Counted from the first letter of the stretch, positions 34,746 through 43,765 are shown. The stretch: DNA of 64,000 bases from an uncultured Sphingomonas sp. (GCF_913776855.1 NZ_CAJYQD010000001.1:1-64000); one strand, 5' to 3'. Program-made: numbers and translations. Notes: generated from the letters alone by a model not told the origin.

Positions 34746-36269
34746 TCAGGTAAGCGCCGCACCCATGCGGCGGATCGCCGCGACCTTCGCATCGAACAGC
34801 GACCAGTCGTCCTGCTCGGCGATCCCCGCCCAGATCGCCTCCACTTCATCGATCAGCATCGAACAGGGGCGGGCGTCGGACCAATAGGGGTGGCCGCGGT
34901 CAGCGCGCGGGCGATAGTCGGACAGGCGGGCGCGGACCTCTTCGAACGCGGCCCATTCCACTCCCTCGGGCAGCCAGCCGCCAAAGGCGTGGTAGTAGAA
35001 GGCGTCGATCGACATTCCCGACGTCGCGAGCGCAGTGGTGACCGCATCGGCCAGAGCGCGGTCTTCGGCATCGGCGTGGGGTTTGACGCCCAGGCGCCAC
35101 AGCACCGCATCCGCCGCTGCCCTGGCATAGCGATCGGGAAAGGTTTCGAGGACGGCGATCAGCGGCGGGGCATCGACGACCGTGCGCAGCGCGACGGCCA
35201 GCTGCATCGCGTTCCAATGCATCGCATCGGGCTGCCGGCCATAGGCGTACAGGCCGTGATGGTCGAAATAGGCGGCGGTGAACCCGGCATCCCACGTCGG
35301 CGCGAACCGCCAGGGGCCATAGTCGAAGCTCTCACCCGTCAGGTTGATGTTGTCGGTGTTGAGGACGCCGTGGACGAACCCCGCCGCCATGAACCGCGCG
35401 GCGAGCGTGGCGATGCGCCCGACCGCTTCGTCGAACAGTTCAACCGCCGGATCGCTGCCGGGGATGCGGTGGTAGAGGCGGGTCAGGACGTAATCGACCA
35501 GCCGGCGCATCGCCTCCGCGTCGCGTTCATAGGCCAGCCGCTGGAAGGTGCCGATACGGACATGGCTATGGTTCAGCCGGACCAGCACCGCCGAGCGCGT
35601 GGGCGAAGGCTCGTCGCCGCGCGTCAATGCCTCGCCCGTTTCGATCAGCGAGAAGCTGCGCGAGGTCGGGACGTTCAGCGCCTCCAGCATCTCGGTCGCC
35701 AGCACCTCGCGTACGCCGCCCTTCAGCGTCAGGCGCCCGTCGCCGAAGCGGCTGTACGGGGTCTGGCCCGACCCCTTGGTACCGAGGTCCAGCAGCCGGT
35801 CGCGGTGGTCGGTCGCCTGCGCGTAGAGGAACCCGCGCCCGTCGCCGATGTCCGGGTTATAGGATTGGAACTGATGGCCGTGATAGCGCAGCGCCAGTGG
35901 CTTGGGCAGGCTGCCGGGAAGGGGGGCGAAGCGACCGAAATAGTCGATCCAGGCGGCGTCGGAGAGCGGGAAAGGACCGCCATCAGCGTCCTGATCGCCG
36001 CGCACGTCACCCCAGCGCAGGCTGGGGTCTCCCGGTTGGGAAACGTCGCGCTCGCCATCGGGAGACCGCAGCCTGCGCTGGGGTGACGATTGGGGATCGC
36101 GTGCGGAGTCAGCCGGCACGATCCCGATCTCGCCCGCCGCGCGGTCGTTCCGAAACCGCAGGAGATGCTGCGGAAACGTCGCCGCCGGAACGGCGTCGTA
36201 GAAGGCGTCTCCCAATTCGAGAATATCGGTACGGGGACGGTAGCGAGCGGGTTGCGGGTTTTCGGCCAT
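34746..36269 (-). CDS. selO: SelO (YdiU) family protein adenylyltransferase with an in-frame palindromic insertion
   Basis: A pseudokinase that AMPylates proteins; 507 residues from MAENPQPARYRP. Family motifs are ELGDAFYDAVPAATFPQHLL, ALRYHGHQFQSYNPDIGDGRG, GTKGSGQTPYSR (163-174), GGVREVLATEM and FVHGVLNTDNINL (298-310). Between GEIGI (about 50) and PLSDAAW (about 101) lie some 50 extra or unconserved residues. Residues 61-89 are encoded exactly by an 84-base inverted repeat (36005-36088), a multiple of three that keeps the frame. The C-terminus lacks the Cys/Sec motif of some relatives. Divergent from the next hydrolase by 18 bases. Confidence 0.9.
   Translation of the reverse strand: MAENPQPARYRPRTDILELGDAFYDAVPAATFPQHLLRFRNDRAAGEIGIVPADSARDPQSSPQRRLRSPDGERDVSQPGDPSLRWGDVRGDQDADGGPFPLSDAAWIDYFGRFAPLPGSLPKPLALRYHGHQFQSYNPDIGDGRGFLYAQATDHRDRLLDLGTKGSGQTPYSRFGDGRLTLKGGVREVLATEMLEALNVPTSRSFSLIETGEALTRGDEPSPTRSAVLVRLNHSHVRIGTFQRLAYERDAEAMRRLVDYVLTRLYHRIPGSDPAVELFDEAVGRIATLAARFMAAGFVHGVLNTDNINLTGESFDYGPWRFAPTWDAGFTAAYFDHHGLYAYGRQPDAMHWNAMQLAVALRTVVDAPPLIAVLETFPDRYARAAADAVLWRLGVKPHADAEDRALADAVTTALATSGMSIDAFYYHAFGGWLPEGVEWAAFEEVRARLSDYRPRADRGHPYWSDARPCSMLIDEVEAIWAGIAEQDDWSLFDAKVAAIRRMGAALT
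36005..36088. repeat. Near-perfect inverted repeat inside selO (family C copy 1)
   Basis: Arms 36005-36033 and 36060-36088 (29 bases each, 28 of 29 complementary, core CACCCCAGCGCAGGCTG) are separated by a 26-base loop. The whole 84-base unit sits in frame in the selO coding strand. A degenerate relative is at 9763-9845. Confidence 0.9.
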
Positions 36270-36287
36270 GCGGCGATATGGGGTGCG

Positions 36288-37178
36288 ATGGCGCTTTTGG
36301 ACAAGCAACGCTTCACCGATGGCTATTGGTGGTCGAACGACGGCCTCCGACTGCATTATCGCGACTATGGCGGGCAGGGGGGCGGCCCGGCGGATCGTCC
36401 CGCGATCCTGTGCCTGCATGGGCTGACGCGGAACGCCCGCGACTGGGAGGATGTCGCCGACCGGCTGGCGGGGCAGTGGCGGCTGATCGTGCCGGAAATG
36501 CGCGGGCGGGGCGAAAGCGGCTATGCCCGCGATCCGATGACCTATGTGCCCCTGGTCTATCTGCAGGATGTCGAGGCGCTGCTGAACCAGCTGGAGCTGC
36601 CGCGCGTCGTCGCGTTCGGCACGTCGCTGGGCGGTATCCTGACCATGTTGCTCGCGGCGACCGATCGCGACCGGATCGCGGCGGCGCTGCTCAACGATGT
36701 CGGACCGGAACTGGACCCGGCGGGGCTGGGGCGGATTCGGGGTTATGTCGGCAAGCAGGTCAGCCACCCGACCTGGATGCACGCCGCCCGCGCGCTGGCC
36801 GAGGGGAATGGCGATGCCTATCCAACCTATGCCGTGCAGGACTGGCTGCACATGGCCAAGCGGCTGCACCGGCTGAATTCCGCCGGGCGGATCATCCTCG
36901 ATTACGACATGAAGATCGCCGAACCGTTCCGCGTGCCGGGCAACGAAGCCGGGCCGGACATGTGGCGCGCGTATGAGGCATTGGCCGGCAAGCCGGTCGC
37001 GATCCTGCGTGGCGACCTGTCCGACATCCTGCCCGCCCGCGTGGCCGAAGCGATGGTCGAGCGGGTCGCGGGGGCGGAACTGACGACGGTCGACGATGTC
37101 GGCCATGCCCCGATCCTGACCGAACCGGCGTCCGTCGCGGCGATCGACCGGCTGCTGGCGCGGGTGGCAGCTGCGTGA
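36288..37178 (+). CDS. Alpha/beta hydrolase
   Basis: 296 residues from MALLDKQRFTDGYWW. The alpha/beta-hydrolase fold has the oxyanion HG motif (LCLHGLTRNARDWEDVA), nucleophile elbow FGTSLGGIL (catalytic Ser), and a C-terminal His in DDVGHAPILTEPA. Substrate is unknown; esterase or lactonase-type chemistry is likely. An upstream in-frame ATG at 36090 would run through selO on the other strand and was rejected. Its stop overlaps the GTG start of the glycosyltransferase gene. Confidence 0.88.
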   Translation: MALLDKQRFTDGYWWSNDGLRLHYRDYGGQGGGPADRPAILCLHGLTRNARDWEDVADRLAGQWRLIVPEMRGRGESGYARDPMTYVPLVYLQDVEALLNQLELPRVVAFGTSLGGILTMLLAATDRDRIAAALLNDVGPELDPAGLGRIRGYVGKQVSHPTWMHAARALAEGNGDAYPTYAVQDWLHMAKRLHRLNSAGRIILDYDMKIAEPFRVPGNEAGPDMWRAYEALAGKPVAILRGDLSDILPARVAEAMVERVAGAELTTVDDVGHAPILTEPASVAAIDRLLARVAAA

Positions 37179-38311
37179 GCGCGCCGGTCCGCATCCTCCA
37201 CCTCCATTCCTCCTTCGCCTATGGCGGCAAGGAGGCGCGCGCGATCCGGCTGATGCACGCCTGGGGCGACCGCGCGGTCCATACCATCGTGTCGGGCGTG
37301 CCGGAGCGGACCGAGGCGCGCGCCGCGATCGGGGGCCACATCCGGTATGAGATCGCGCAGAACCCGCCGCCGCTGACCGGCAAGCCGTCGGTCGCGCGGT
37401 ACGAGGCGATCGCGAAGTTCATGCGCCGCTTCGACCTGGTGCTGACCTATAACTGGGGCGCGATCGACGGGGTGATGGCGAAGCGCGTCTTCGCCAAGGC
37501 CACGCCGCCGGTCGTCCATCACGAAGACGGCTTCAACGAGGACGAGGCGACCCGGCTGAACCCGATGCGCAATATCTACCGCCGCTTCGCATTGGGCGCG
37601 GCGGAGGCGCTGGTGGTGCCGTCGCAGCGGCTGATGCAGGTCGCGCGCGGGCCGTGGAAGCAGCCCGAACACCGCCTGCACCTGATCGGCAACGGCATTC
37701 CGGTCGAACGCTATGCCGAACCGGTCGCGGCGGATGCGATACCGGGTTTGAAGTGCAAGCCGGGCGAGGTGGTGATCGGCACCGTCGCGGGCCTGCGCGA
37801 GGTGAAGGACCTGCCGCTGCTGGTGCGCGCCGTTGGCGGGATCGCGGTGAAGGTCCGTTTGGTCATCGTCGGCGAAGGACCGGAGCGGCAGGCGATTCTC
37901 GACGCGGCGGAGGCAATGGGCATCGACGACCGGGTCGTGCTGCCCGGCTTCCTGCCCGAACCGTACCGCTATATGGGGCTGTTCGACATCTTCGCGCTGT
38001 CATCGCGCAGCGAACAGCAGCCGATTTCGGTGATGGAAGCGATGGCGACCGGCCTGCCGGTGGTGGCGCCCCCGGTCGGCGACGTCATGGCGATGGTGGC
38101 CGAAGAGAACCGCCCCTATATGGGTATCGACCGGCACGAGGTACACTTGCGCGACCGCCTCCAGATGCTGGCGGTCGACGCGGACGCCCGGCGGCGGGTC
38201 GGCGAGGCGAACCTTGCCAAGGCGCGCGCCGAGTTCGATGAGGCGAGGATGATCGCGGCGTACAAGGCGCTGTACGAGCGCGCGCTGGGCCGACCCGGAG
38301 CGTTGGGATAG
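37175..38311 (+). CDS. GT4-type glycosyltransferase
   Basis: 378 residues starting at a GTG (GTGA overlap with the hydrolase). The N-terminal domain begins VRILHLHSSFAYGGKEARAIRL, the donor-side GxGG-type loop of GT-B enzymes. The C-terminal domain carries VIGTVAGLREVKDLPLLVRA, LVIVGEGPERQ and the EX7E region ISVMEAMATGLPVVAPPVGDV. It probably transfers a sugar from a nucleotide donor in lipid or polysaccharide assembly. The acceptor cannot be told. No other capsule or LPS genes flank it. Confidence 0.88.
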   Translation: MSAPVRILHLHSSFAYGGKEARAIRLMHAWGDRAVHTIVSGVPERTEARAAIGGHIRYEIAQNPPPLTGKPSVARYEAIAKFMRRFDLVLTYNWGAIDGVMAKRVFAKATPPVVHHEDGFNEDEATRLNPMRNIYRRFALGAAEALVVPSQRLMQVARGPWKQPEHRLHLIGNGIPVERYAEPVAADAIPGLKCKPGEVVIGTVAGLREVKDLPLLVRAVGGIAVKVRLVIVGEGPERQAILDAAEAMGIDDRVVLPGFLPEPYRYMGLFDIFALSSRSEQQPISVMEAMATGLPVVAPPVGDVMAMVAEENRPYMGIDRHEVHLRDRLQMLAVDADARRRVGEANLAKARAEFDEARMIAAYKALYERALGRPGALG

Positions 38312-38472
38312 CGGGTCATAAGGCCCTCGTCGCCGTTGGTCGCGCTGCCCGAAACCGGGCACGCCGACGCGCCCCACGCAATTTGCTCGCGTTCGGGCGC
38401 AGGTGGGATTAATGACGGCCTGATGCGGTGGCACGCTACGCCTGTCCCGCTGCGAAGTTCCCGTTGGAGGTC

Positions 38473-39879
38473 ATGTTGTTCAAAGGTCTGTCGCCCATCG
38501 TCTATAACGGCCGCGAAGTCTGGCCGCTGATCGAAGGGGGCAAGGGCGTTGCCGCTACCAACCACGCCTCGGCCGGGGCCTGGGCCGCGGCGGGTGGCAT
38601 CGGCACCGTGTCGGCGGTCAATGCCGACAGCTATGATGCCGACGGCAAGATCATTCCGCAGGTGTACAAGGCGCTGACCCGCCGCGAACGTCATGAAGAG
38701 CTGATCGACTATGCGATCGAGGGCGCGGTGCAGCAGGTACGGCGCGCATGGGAGATTGCGGGCGGCAAGGGTGCGATCAACATCAACGTCCTGTGGGAAA
38801 TGGGCGGCGCCCAGCGCATCCTGCACGGCGTGCTGGAGCGGACGCGCGGCCTCGTCTCCGGCGTGACGTGCGGCGCGGGGATGCCGTACAAGCTGTCGGA
38901 AATCACCGCGTCCTACGGCGTCAGCTATCTGCCGATCGTGTCGTCGGGCCGCGCGTTCCGGGCACTGTGGAAGCGGGCCTATTCGAAGGCGGCGGAATGG
39001 CTGGCGGCCGTCGTGTATGAGGACCCGTGGCTGGCCGGCGGGCATAACGGCCTGTCCAATGCCGAGAACCCGCTGGAGCCGCAGGACCCCTATCCCCGCG
39101 TCCGCGACCTGCGCGCGACGATGCGCGAGGGCGGCATTTCGGACGACGTGCCGATCGTGATGGCCGGCGGCGTATGGTATCTGCGCGACTGGAACGACTG
39201 GATCGACAATCCGGAGCTGGGCAAGATCGCATTCCAGTTCGGCACCCGTCCGCTGCTGACGCAGGAAAGCCCGATCCCTGAGGAGTGGAAGGCGAAGTTG
39301 ATGGAGATCGAGGAGGGCGAGGTGCTGCTGCACCGGTTCAGCCCGACCGGTTTCTATTCGTCGGCCGTCCGCAATCCGTTCCTGCGCAGCCTGGAAGCGC
39401 GGTCGGAACGGCAGATCGCCTTTTCGACGCAGGAAGCGGGCGACCACGTATTCCAGCTGGATGTCGGCGTGAAGGGCAAGAATTTCTGGGTGACACAGGG
39501 CGATTTGTTGCGCGCGCGCGAATGGTTCGGCGCGGGCTTCACCGATGCGCTGAAGACCCCGGACAACACGCTGGTGTTCGTGACGCCCGAGGAAAAGGGC
39601 ATCATCCGCAAGGATCAGGCGGACTGCATGGGCTGCCTGTCGCAGTGCAGCTTTTCGAGCTGGGCCGATAGCGAGACCAACTCCACCGGGCGGCTGGCCG
39701 ATCCGCGCAGCTTCTGCATCCAGAAGACGTTGCAGGATATTGCCCATGGCGGTCCGACCGACCAGAACCTGATGTTTGCGGGCCATGCCGCGTATAACTT
39801 CAAGCGTGATCCGTTCTATTCCAACGGCTTCGTGCCGAATGTGAAGCAGCTGGTCGATCGCATCCTGACCGGCGACTGA
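38473..39879 (+). CDS. Nitronate monooxygenase / NAD(P)H-dependent flavin oxidoreductase family with C-terminal Cys cluster
   Basis: 468 residues from MLFKGLSPIVYNG. An FMN TIM-barrel enzyme related to 2-nitropropane dioxygenase: GGIGTVSAVNAD near the N-terminus, SGVTCGAGMPYKL, LPIVSSGRAFRAL, VYEDPWLAGGHNG (catalytic-His region) and PIVMAGGVW. About 120 residues longer than ordinary family members. The extra tail has DCMGCLSQCSFSSW and SFCIQK, a C-x2-C-x3-C arrangement that could bind metal. The start was chosen near GGAGG, and a TTG one codon later would have better spacing. Physiological substrate is unknown. Confidence 0.85.
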   Translation: MLFKGLSPIVYNGREVWPLIEGGKGVAATNHASAGAWAAAGGIGTVSAVNADSYDADGKIIPQVYKALTRRERHEELIDYAIEGAVQQVRRAWEIAGGKGAININVLWEMGGAQRILHGVLERTRGLVSGVTCGAGMPYKLSEITASYGVSYLPIVSSGRAFRALWKRAYSKAAEWLAAVVYEDPWLAGGHNGLSNAENPLEPQDPYPRVRDLRATMREGGISDDVPIVMAGGVWYLRDWNDWIDNPELGKIAFQFGTRPLLTQESPIPEEWKAKLMEIEEGEVLLHRFSPTGFYSSAVRNPFLRSLEARSERQIAFSTQEAGDHVFQLDVGVKGKNFWVTQGDLLRAREWFGAGFTDALKTPDNTLVFVTPEEKGIIRKDQADCMGCLSQCSFSSWADSETNSTGRLADPRSFCIQKTLQDIAHGGPTDQNLMFAGHAAYNFKRDPFYSNGFVPNVKQLVDRILTGD

Positions 39880-39910
39880 TCGTCGTTGCCGGTATGACGC
39901 GAGGGTAACA

Positions 39911-39940
39911 GGCCGGGGTGGCGAACGCGCCGCCCCGGCC
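39911..39940 (+). terminator. Terminator hairpin after the flavin oxidoreductase gene
   Basis: GGCCGGGG (39911-39918) pairs perfectly with CCCCGGCC (39933-39940) around a 14-base loop, followed on the plus strand by TTTCC. It separates the convergent oxidoreductase and lipoprotein genes. Confidence 0.65.
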
Positions 39941-39948
39941 TTTCCGTA

Positions 39949-40143
39949 TCAGTCGCCGGCGACGGTGCCGACCACTGCGCCGCCGACGCCGCCGACCGCC
40001 GCGCCCTTTTCGACACTGCCGCCGGTGGCCGCCGCGATGCCGGCACCGCCCGCTGCGCCAATCGCGCCGCCGCGGAGCGTCGAACAGGCGGCCAGCGAGC
40101 TGCCGGCGGCGAGGGCGAGGACGATGGTTGCGAGCTTCTTCAT
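39949..40143 (-). CDS. Small glycine-zipper lipoprotein
   Basis: 64 residues, starting MKKLATIVLALAAGSSL. The lipobox LAAC puts the acylated cysteine at about residue 19. The rest is a Gly/Ala-rich zipper (GGAIGAAGGAGIAAATGG) of the kind found in OsmB/SlyB-like outer-membrane or envelope proteins. Likely an envelope-stress or structural lipoprotein. A longer in-frame extension upstream has no lipoprotein signal and was rejected. An AGGAGTAA ribosome site precedes the ATG. Confidence 0.8.
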   Translation of the reverse strand: MKKLATIVLALAAGSSLAACSTLRGGAIGAAGGAGIAAATGGSVEKGAAVGGVGGAVVGTVAGD

Positions 40144-40270
40144 GGGGTTACTCCTGTTTACGCTACGGCGGGCCAATGATTTTCGGGCGGACAGGGTTCC
40201 AAAGTGTCGCCACTGCAACACAAAGAAACATTGCAGGTGCCATTCAGCTTGCGCGCGATAGACTGTGCCG

Positions 40271-40951
40271 ATGAAGTCCGCGCTGATCGTCCGCCACGTC
40301 CCCTATGAAGGCTGCGCCGGATACCGTGCGCCGGTGGAGGCGGCGGGCTATGCCATCGACCGGATCGACGTGACCGACCCGGCCTTCGCCACCGCCGACC
40401 TGACGGAACCTGACCTGCTGATCGTGATGGGCGGGCCGATGGGCGTCTATGACGTGGCCGACCATCCGTGGATACCGGGTGAGATCGCGGCGCTGTCGCG
40501 GCGGCTGGCCGCGGACCTGCCGACGCTGGGCATCTGTCTGGGCGCGCAGATGATGGCGGCGGCGCTAGGATCGTCGGTCTATAAGGGGACCGGGTGCGAG
40601 ATCGGATTCGGCGCGATCGACCTGACGCCGGGCGTTCGGTCGCCGCTCGACCATGTTGCCGGGGTGCCGGTGCTGCACTGGCATGGCGACACGTTCGACC
40701 TGCCCGCAGGGACCGAGCTGCTGGCGACGACGACGCGCTATCGGCAGGGGTTCCGGCGGGGCAGCAATCTGCTGGCGCTGCAATTCCACGCCGAAATGGG
40801 GGAGGATGCGCGGTTCGAGGCGTGGCTCGATTACCTCGATTGCCCGAAGCATCGGGACACGCTGACCGAGGAATATCGCACGCTGGGCCCGGCGGCGGTG
40901 CGCGCGGGACAGGCGATGATCGGCGAATGGCTAAGTGGTTTGGAAAATTGA
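40271..40951 (+). CDS. Class I glutamine amidotransferase (GMP-synthase-like)
   Basis: 226 residues, cytosolic. The class I amidotransferase triad is visible: the nucleophile Cys in GICLGAQMMAAALG, and His/Glu in ALQFHAEMGED. The oxyanion glycine motif is VMGGPMGVYD. Stand-alone members of this type transfer ammonia or act as glutamine hydrolases on unknown acceptors. The ATG at 40271 was preferred to a GTG two codons upstream. Next to it on the minus side is the glycine-zipper lipoprotein, with no functional link evident. Confidence 0.88.
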   Translation: MKSALIVRHVPYEGCAGYRAPVEAAGYAIDRIDVTDPAFATADLTEPDLLIVMGGPMGVYDVADHPWIPGEIAALSRRLAADLPTLGICLGAQMMAAALGSSVYKGTGCEIGFGAIDLTPGVRSPLDHVAGVPVLHWHGDTFDLPAGTELLATTTRYRQGFRRGSNLLALQFHAEMGEDARFEAWLDYLDCPKHRDTLTEEYRTLGPAAVRAGQAMIGEWLSGLEN

Positions 40952-41252
40952 GGTTTTCGGCCAAAGTTCACTAAGTTCACACTCGTGCGCGTTTTGCGTG
41001 GCGTTTGGAGCGGCGATGTCAAAGAGCGGGGACCTGGCGGGTCGGCGCGGAGATTGGCAGGGCATGGCACGGTAGGAAAGTGCCGCCTCTCGATCGCTAT
41101 TTCGGCAAGCAGGTTCGATGCCCATCGTCGATCGGCTGCGGCGGCGGATGACTTACGGCACCTTAACGCCGCACATTAACTTCGAACGACATGTTTTTGT
41201 TAGCTCGCATCACGGTACCAACCACCGGTCACATGTTGGGCTGGAGGTTCTT
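40952..41252. other. 301-base intergenic stretch without a recognised gene
   Basis: Between the amidotransferase and the secreted hypothetical protein. The only notable parts are AT-richer stretches around 40935-40985 and 41160-41220 (for example GACATGTTTTTGTTAGC), which may hold the promoter of the downstream pair. A 45-codon in-frame extension of the next gene back to 41118 has no signal peptide or ribosome site and was not accepted. Confidence 0.5.
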
Positions 41253-41975
41253 TTGTCATTTCAAACCATACGGTTGGCAGCAAAGATCGCTGCAACCTGC
41301 CTGTCAGTCACCGTTGCCGGAGGCGCGCAGGCCCAGGCCAGCCCGAATGCGCCGCTCCCGCGGCTATTGAACAAGCTGTTCTGGCCGGAAAAGAAGCCAA
41401 CATGGTCGCCGGTTTCGACCGTCGATGTCGCTGGCGTCAAGCTGGGCATGTCGCCCGAACAGGTACGTGCCGCGCTGAAGGCGGGCGGCTTTACCCCGCG
41501 CGCCACCGATCCCGATCAGAGTTCCTGGTCGGCCATGGTGGCGGACAAGCTGGCGGAACGTGGCGTAGCGGTGACCGATCGGACGAAGGTTCCGATGTTC
41601 ACGATGGCAAGCGGTCCGCAGGGCGAGCATGTCGAGGTCTGGTACGCCGCCACCAGGCAGGGTGCGCAGGTTAGCAGCGTCAAATATCTGTTACCGACGA
41701 ACCGGATGGAGCGCGCCGCCTTTCTGACCGGCGTGAAGAACAAATATGGCCAGCCGACCACCGAAGACCGGGTGAACAGCCTGTATTGCTCGGCCGGGGA
41801 GCAAAGCTGCGTCACCTATCAGAACAAGCAGCTTCCGCATTTGATGGCGAGCGTCGGATATTCGAACTACGAAGTCTTTCTGCGGAACGGCACGAAATTC
41901 TCGGATGATTATCGGGCGGAAATGGCATCGGCGATCGAGGCCGGGGCACCCAAGCGCGCCAAGGCCACGTTCTAA
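41253..41975 (+). CDS. Secreted hypothetical protein
   Basis: 240 residues from a TTG at 41253, chosen because GGAGG lies 5 bases upstream and the protein then begins with a clean signal peptide (LSFQTIRLAAKIAATCLSV, cleavage near AQAQA). The mature part has VDVAGVKLGMSPEQVRAALKAGGF, a motif common in secreted proteins with SmpA/OmlA-like folds, and two cysteines (LYCSAGEQSCVTY) likely to form a disulfide. No enzyme family is recognised. It is followed after 12 bases by a lipoprotein gene and is probably co-transcribed with it. Confidence 0.7.
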   Translation: MSFQTIRLAAKIAATCLSVTVAGGAQAQASPNAPLPRLLNKLFWPEKKPTWSPVSTVDVAGVKLGMSPEQVRAALKAGGFTPRATDPDQSSWSAMVADKLAERGVAVTDRTKVPMFTMASGPQGEHVEVWYAATRQGAQVSSVKYLLPTNRMERAAFLTGVKNKYGQPTTEDRVNSLYCSAGEQSCVTYQNKQLPHLMASVGYSNYEVFLRNGTKFSDDYRAEMASAIEAGAPKRAKATF

Positions 41976-41987
41976 AAGGAACCTCCC

Positions 41988-42641
41988 ATGCTGAAATATC
42001 ATGTGCTGCCATCGGTCGTGCTTGCCTGTGCCTTGCTGGGTGCGTGTTCCGATCCGAAGGCCGTCAGCGAAGACAATTTCCGTGCCGCGATCGAGCCGAC
42101 CGTGAAGGACGCGTTCTGCCGGCAGGTCGGTCTGCCGCGCTATCGACTGACGGAGAAAGCGGTTACCGATGCACCGGCGTTCCCGCTCGTCATCGCGGCT
42201 ACGCCTTCGCAATGGTCGGGGTCGTCCGAAACGGCGATGCGGACCATGCTGGATGCCGCCGCCAAGGAAGGCCTGCTGACCCGCACCGCGAAGACGGAGC
42301 CGGCTGCGACCGAATTTTCGTCGGATCCGTTGAAGCCGACGCCGGTGCTCGTCTTCGAACCGACCAGCAAGGGGAAGAACGTCTTTCGGGGCGTTGGCGG
42401 CAAGCGGGGCGGTGCGGAACAGCCGAACGTCTGTCTCGGCGACGGCAAGGTCGATCAGATCGTCCGCTGGACCGAGCCGGGCGACGCCTTTGGACAGACG
42501 ATGACGCAGGTGACCTATACCTACAGCGCCACCAACCTTGCCGACGACCTTCCGAAGGAGATGATCGAGCAGGCATCGAAGCCGCGTGAAGCGAAGGTCA
42601 CGCTGGTCAAGATGAGCGATGGTTGGCAGGTAATGAAATAG
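41988..42641 (+). CDS. Lipoprotein of unknown function
   Basis: 217 residues. A signal peptide ending in lipobox LLGAC places the lipidated cysteine near residue 20, followed by Ser-Asp (an Asp directly at +2 is not seen). The mature part is mixed alpha/beta without a recognised family. A second cysteine pair (DAFCRQ and PNVCLGD) may form a disulfide. A AAAGGAACC ribosome site is shared with the end of the preceding secreted protein, indicating an operon of two envelope proteins. Confidence 0.7.
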   Translation: MLKYHVLPSVVLACALLGACSDPKAVSEDNFRAAIEPTVKDAFCRQVGLPRYRLTEKAVTDAPAFPLVIAATPSQWSGSSETAMRTMLDAAAKEGLLTRTAKTEPAATEFSSDPLKPTPVLVFEPTSKGKNVFRGVGGKRGGAEQPNVCLGDGKVDQIVRWTEPGDAFGQTMTQVTYTYSATNLADDLPKEMIEQASKPREAKVTLVKMSDGWQVMK

Positions 42642-42665
42642 CGGGATTGCCGGGCGGGGTGCGTA

Positions 42666-43667
42666 TCAGCGCAACCCGTCCAGCACCTGGTCCGGCGGGC
42701 GGTGGCCGTCCGACCATACCCGGATGTTGGTGATGACCTTCTCCCCCATCGCCACGCGGCCCTCCAAGGTCGCCGATCCCATATGCGGCGTCATCACGAC
42801 GTTCGGCAGTGCGAGCAGGCGAGGGTCGATCGCCGGTTCGTGCGCCCAGACGTCGAGCCCGGCGCCGGCCAGCCGCCCGCGTTCCAAAGCGTCGACCAGC
42901 GCCTCTTCGTCGACGATGCCACCGCGCGAGGCGTTGATGAGATAGACGTGACGGCGCAACCGGGCGAGGCGGTTCGCGTCGAGCAGGTTTTCGCTGTCGG
43001 CGTTACGCGGGGTGTGGATCGTCAGCAGGTCGATGACGCCCAGCATCGCGTCCAGATCGTCGTGCCATGTCGCGCCGAGTTCCGCCTCGATGGTGTCGGG
43101 CAGGCGGTGGCGGTTGTGATAGTGGATCGACAGGCCGAACGCGCTGGCGCGGCGGGCGACGGCCTGTCCGATGCGGCCCATGCCGATGATCCCCAGCGCC
43201 TTGCCGCCGATGCGGTGGCCGAGCATCCCGCTGGGGCTCCACCCCTTCCACTCGCCCGAACGGACCAGCTTTTCGCCCTCGGCCAGCCGGCGGGGAACCG
43301 CCAGGATCAGCGCCATCACCATGTCGGCGGTGTCCTCGGTCAGGACGCCGGGGGTGTTGGTGACCAGGATACGGCGGGCGTGCGCGGCCTTCAGGTCGAT
43401 ATGGTTCACGCCGGCGCCGTAATTGGCGATCAGGCGCAGGCGGTCGGGCGCGGCGGCGATCAGGTCGGCGTCGATGACGTCGGTGACGGCGGGAACCAGC
43501 ACGTCGCAATCCGCCATCGCGGCGGCCAGTTCGTCGCGGGTGCAGGCATGGTCGTCCGCGCTGAACACCGTGTCGAACAGCGTCGCCATTCGTCCCTCGG
43601 TCGCCGCCGGCAGCCGCCGGGTCACCTGAACGCGGGGGGTGCGGGGCGGGGGAGTGCGGGCTGCCAT
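42666..43667 (-). CDS. D-isomer-specific 2-hydroxyacid dehydrogenase (glyoxylate/hydroxypyruvate reductase type)
   Basis: 333 residues, NAD(P)-dependent. The Rossmann motif is LGIIGMGRIGQAVARR. Catalytic elements are LLTIHTPRNADSENLLD, the Arg in INASRGGIVDEEAL, the Glu further on, and His in MTPHMGSATLEGR. ANYGAGVNHIDL is the substrate loop. It probably reduces glyoxylate or hydroxypyruvate. The start MAARTPPPRTP was chosen; a start 12 codons earlier is possible. Divergent from the SH3 protein gene about 100 bases away. Confidence 0.9.
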   Translation of the reverse strand: MAARTPPPRTPRVQVTRRLPAATEGRMATLFDTVFSADDHACTRDELAAAMADCDVLVPAVTDVIDADLIAAAPDRLRLIANYGAGVNHIDLKAAHARRILVTNTPGVLTEDTADMVMALILAVPRRLAEGEKLVRSGEWKGWSPSGMLGHRIGGKALGIIGMGRIGQAVARRASAFGLSIHYHNRHRLPDTIEAELGATWHDDLDAMLGVIDLLTIHTPRNADSENLLDANRLARLRRHVYLINASRGGIVDEEALVDALERGRLAGAGLDVWAHEPAIDPRLLALPNVVMTPHMGSATLEGRVAMGEKVITNIRVWSDGHRPPDQVLDGLR

Positions 43668-43765
43668 GTCATACGGATTGGCGAAGGGTGCGCGCGGCGT
43701 CAACGGCTTGCGGCGGGGTGGTGCTTGCCGATACAGGCAAGGGGCAGACTTATGGGGACAATATC

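Noticed and set aside
36090..36287. Upstream start for the alpha/beta hydrolase
   Set aside because: Would overlap the 5' half of selO on the other strand and add residues unlike the family.
40985..41179. 64-codon plus-strand reading frame in the 301-base gap
   Set aside because: No ribosome site, no hydrophobic or conserved pattern, and it overlaps the chosen upstream region of the secreted protein.
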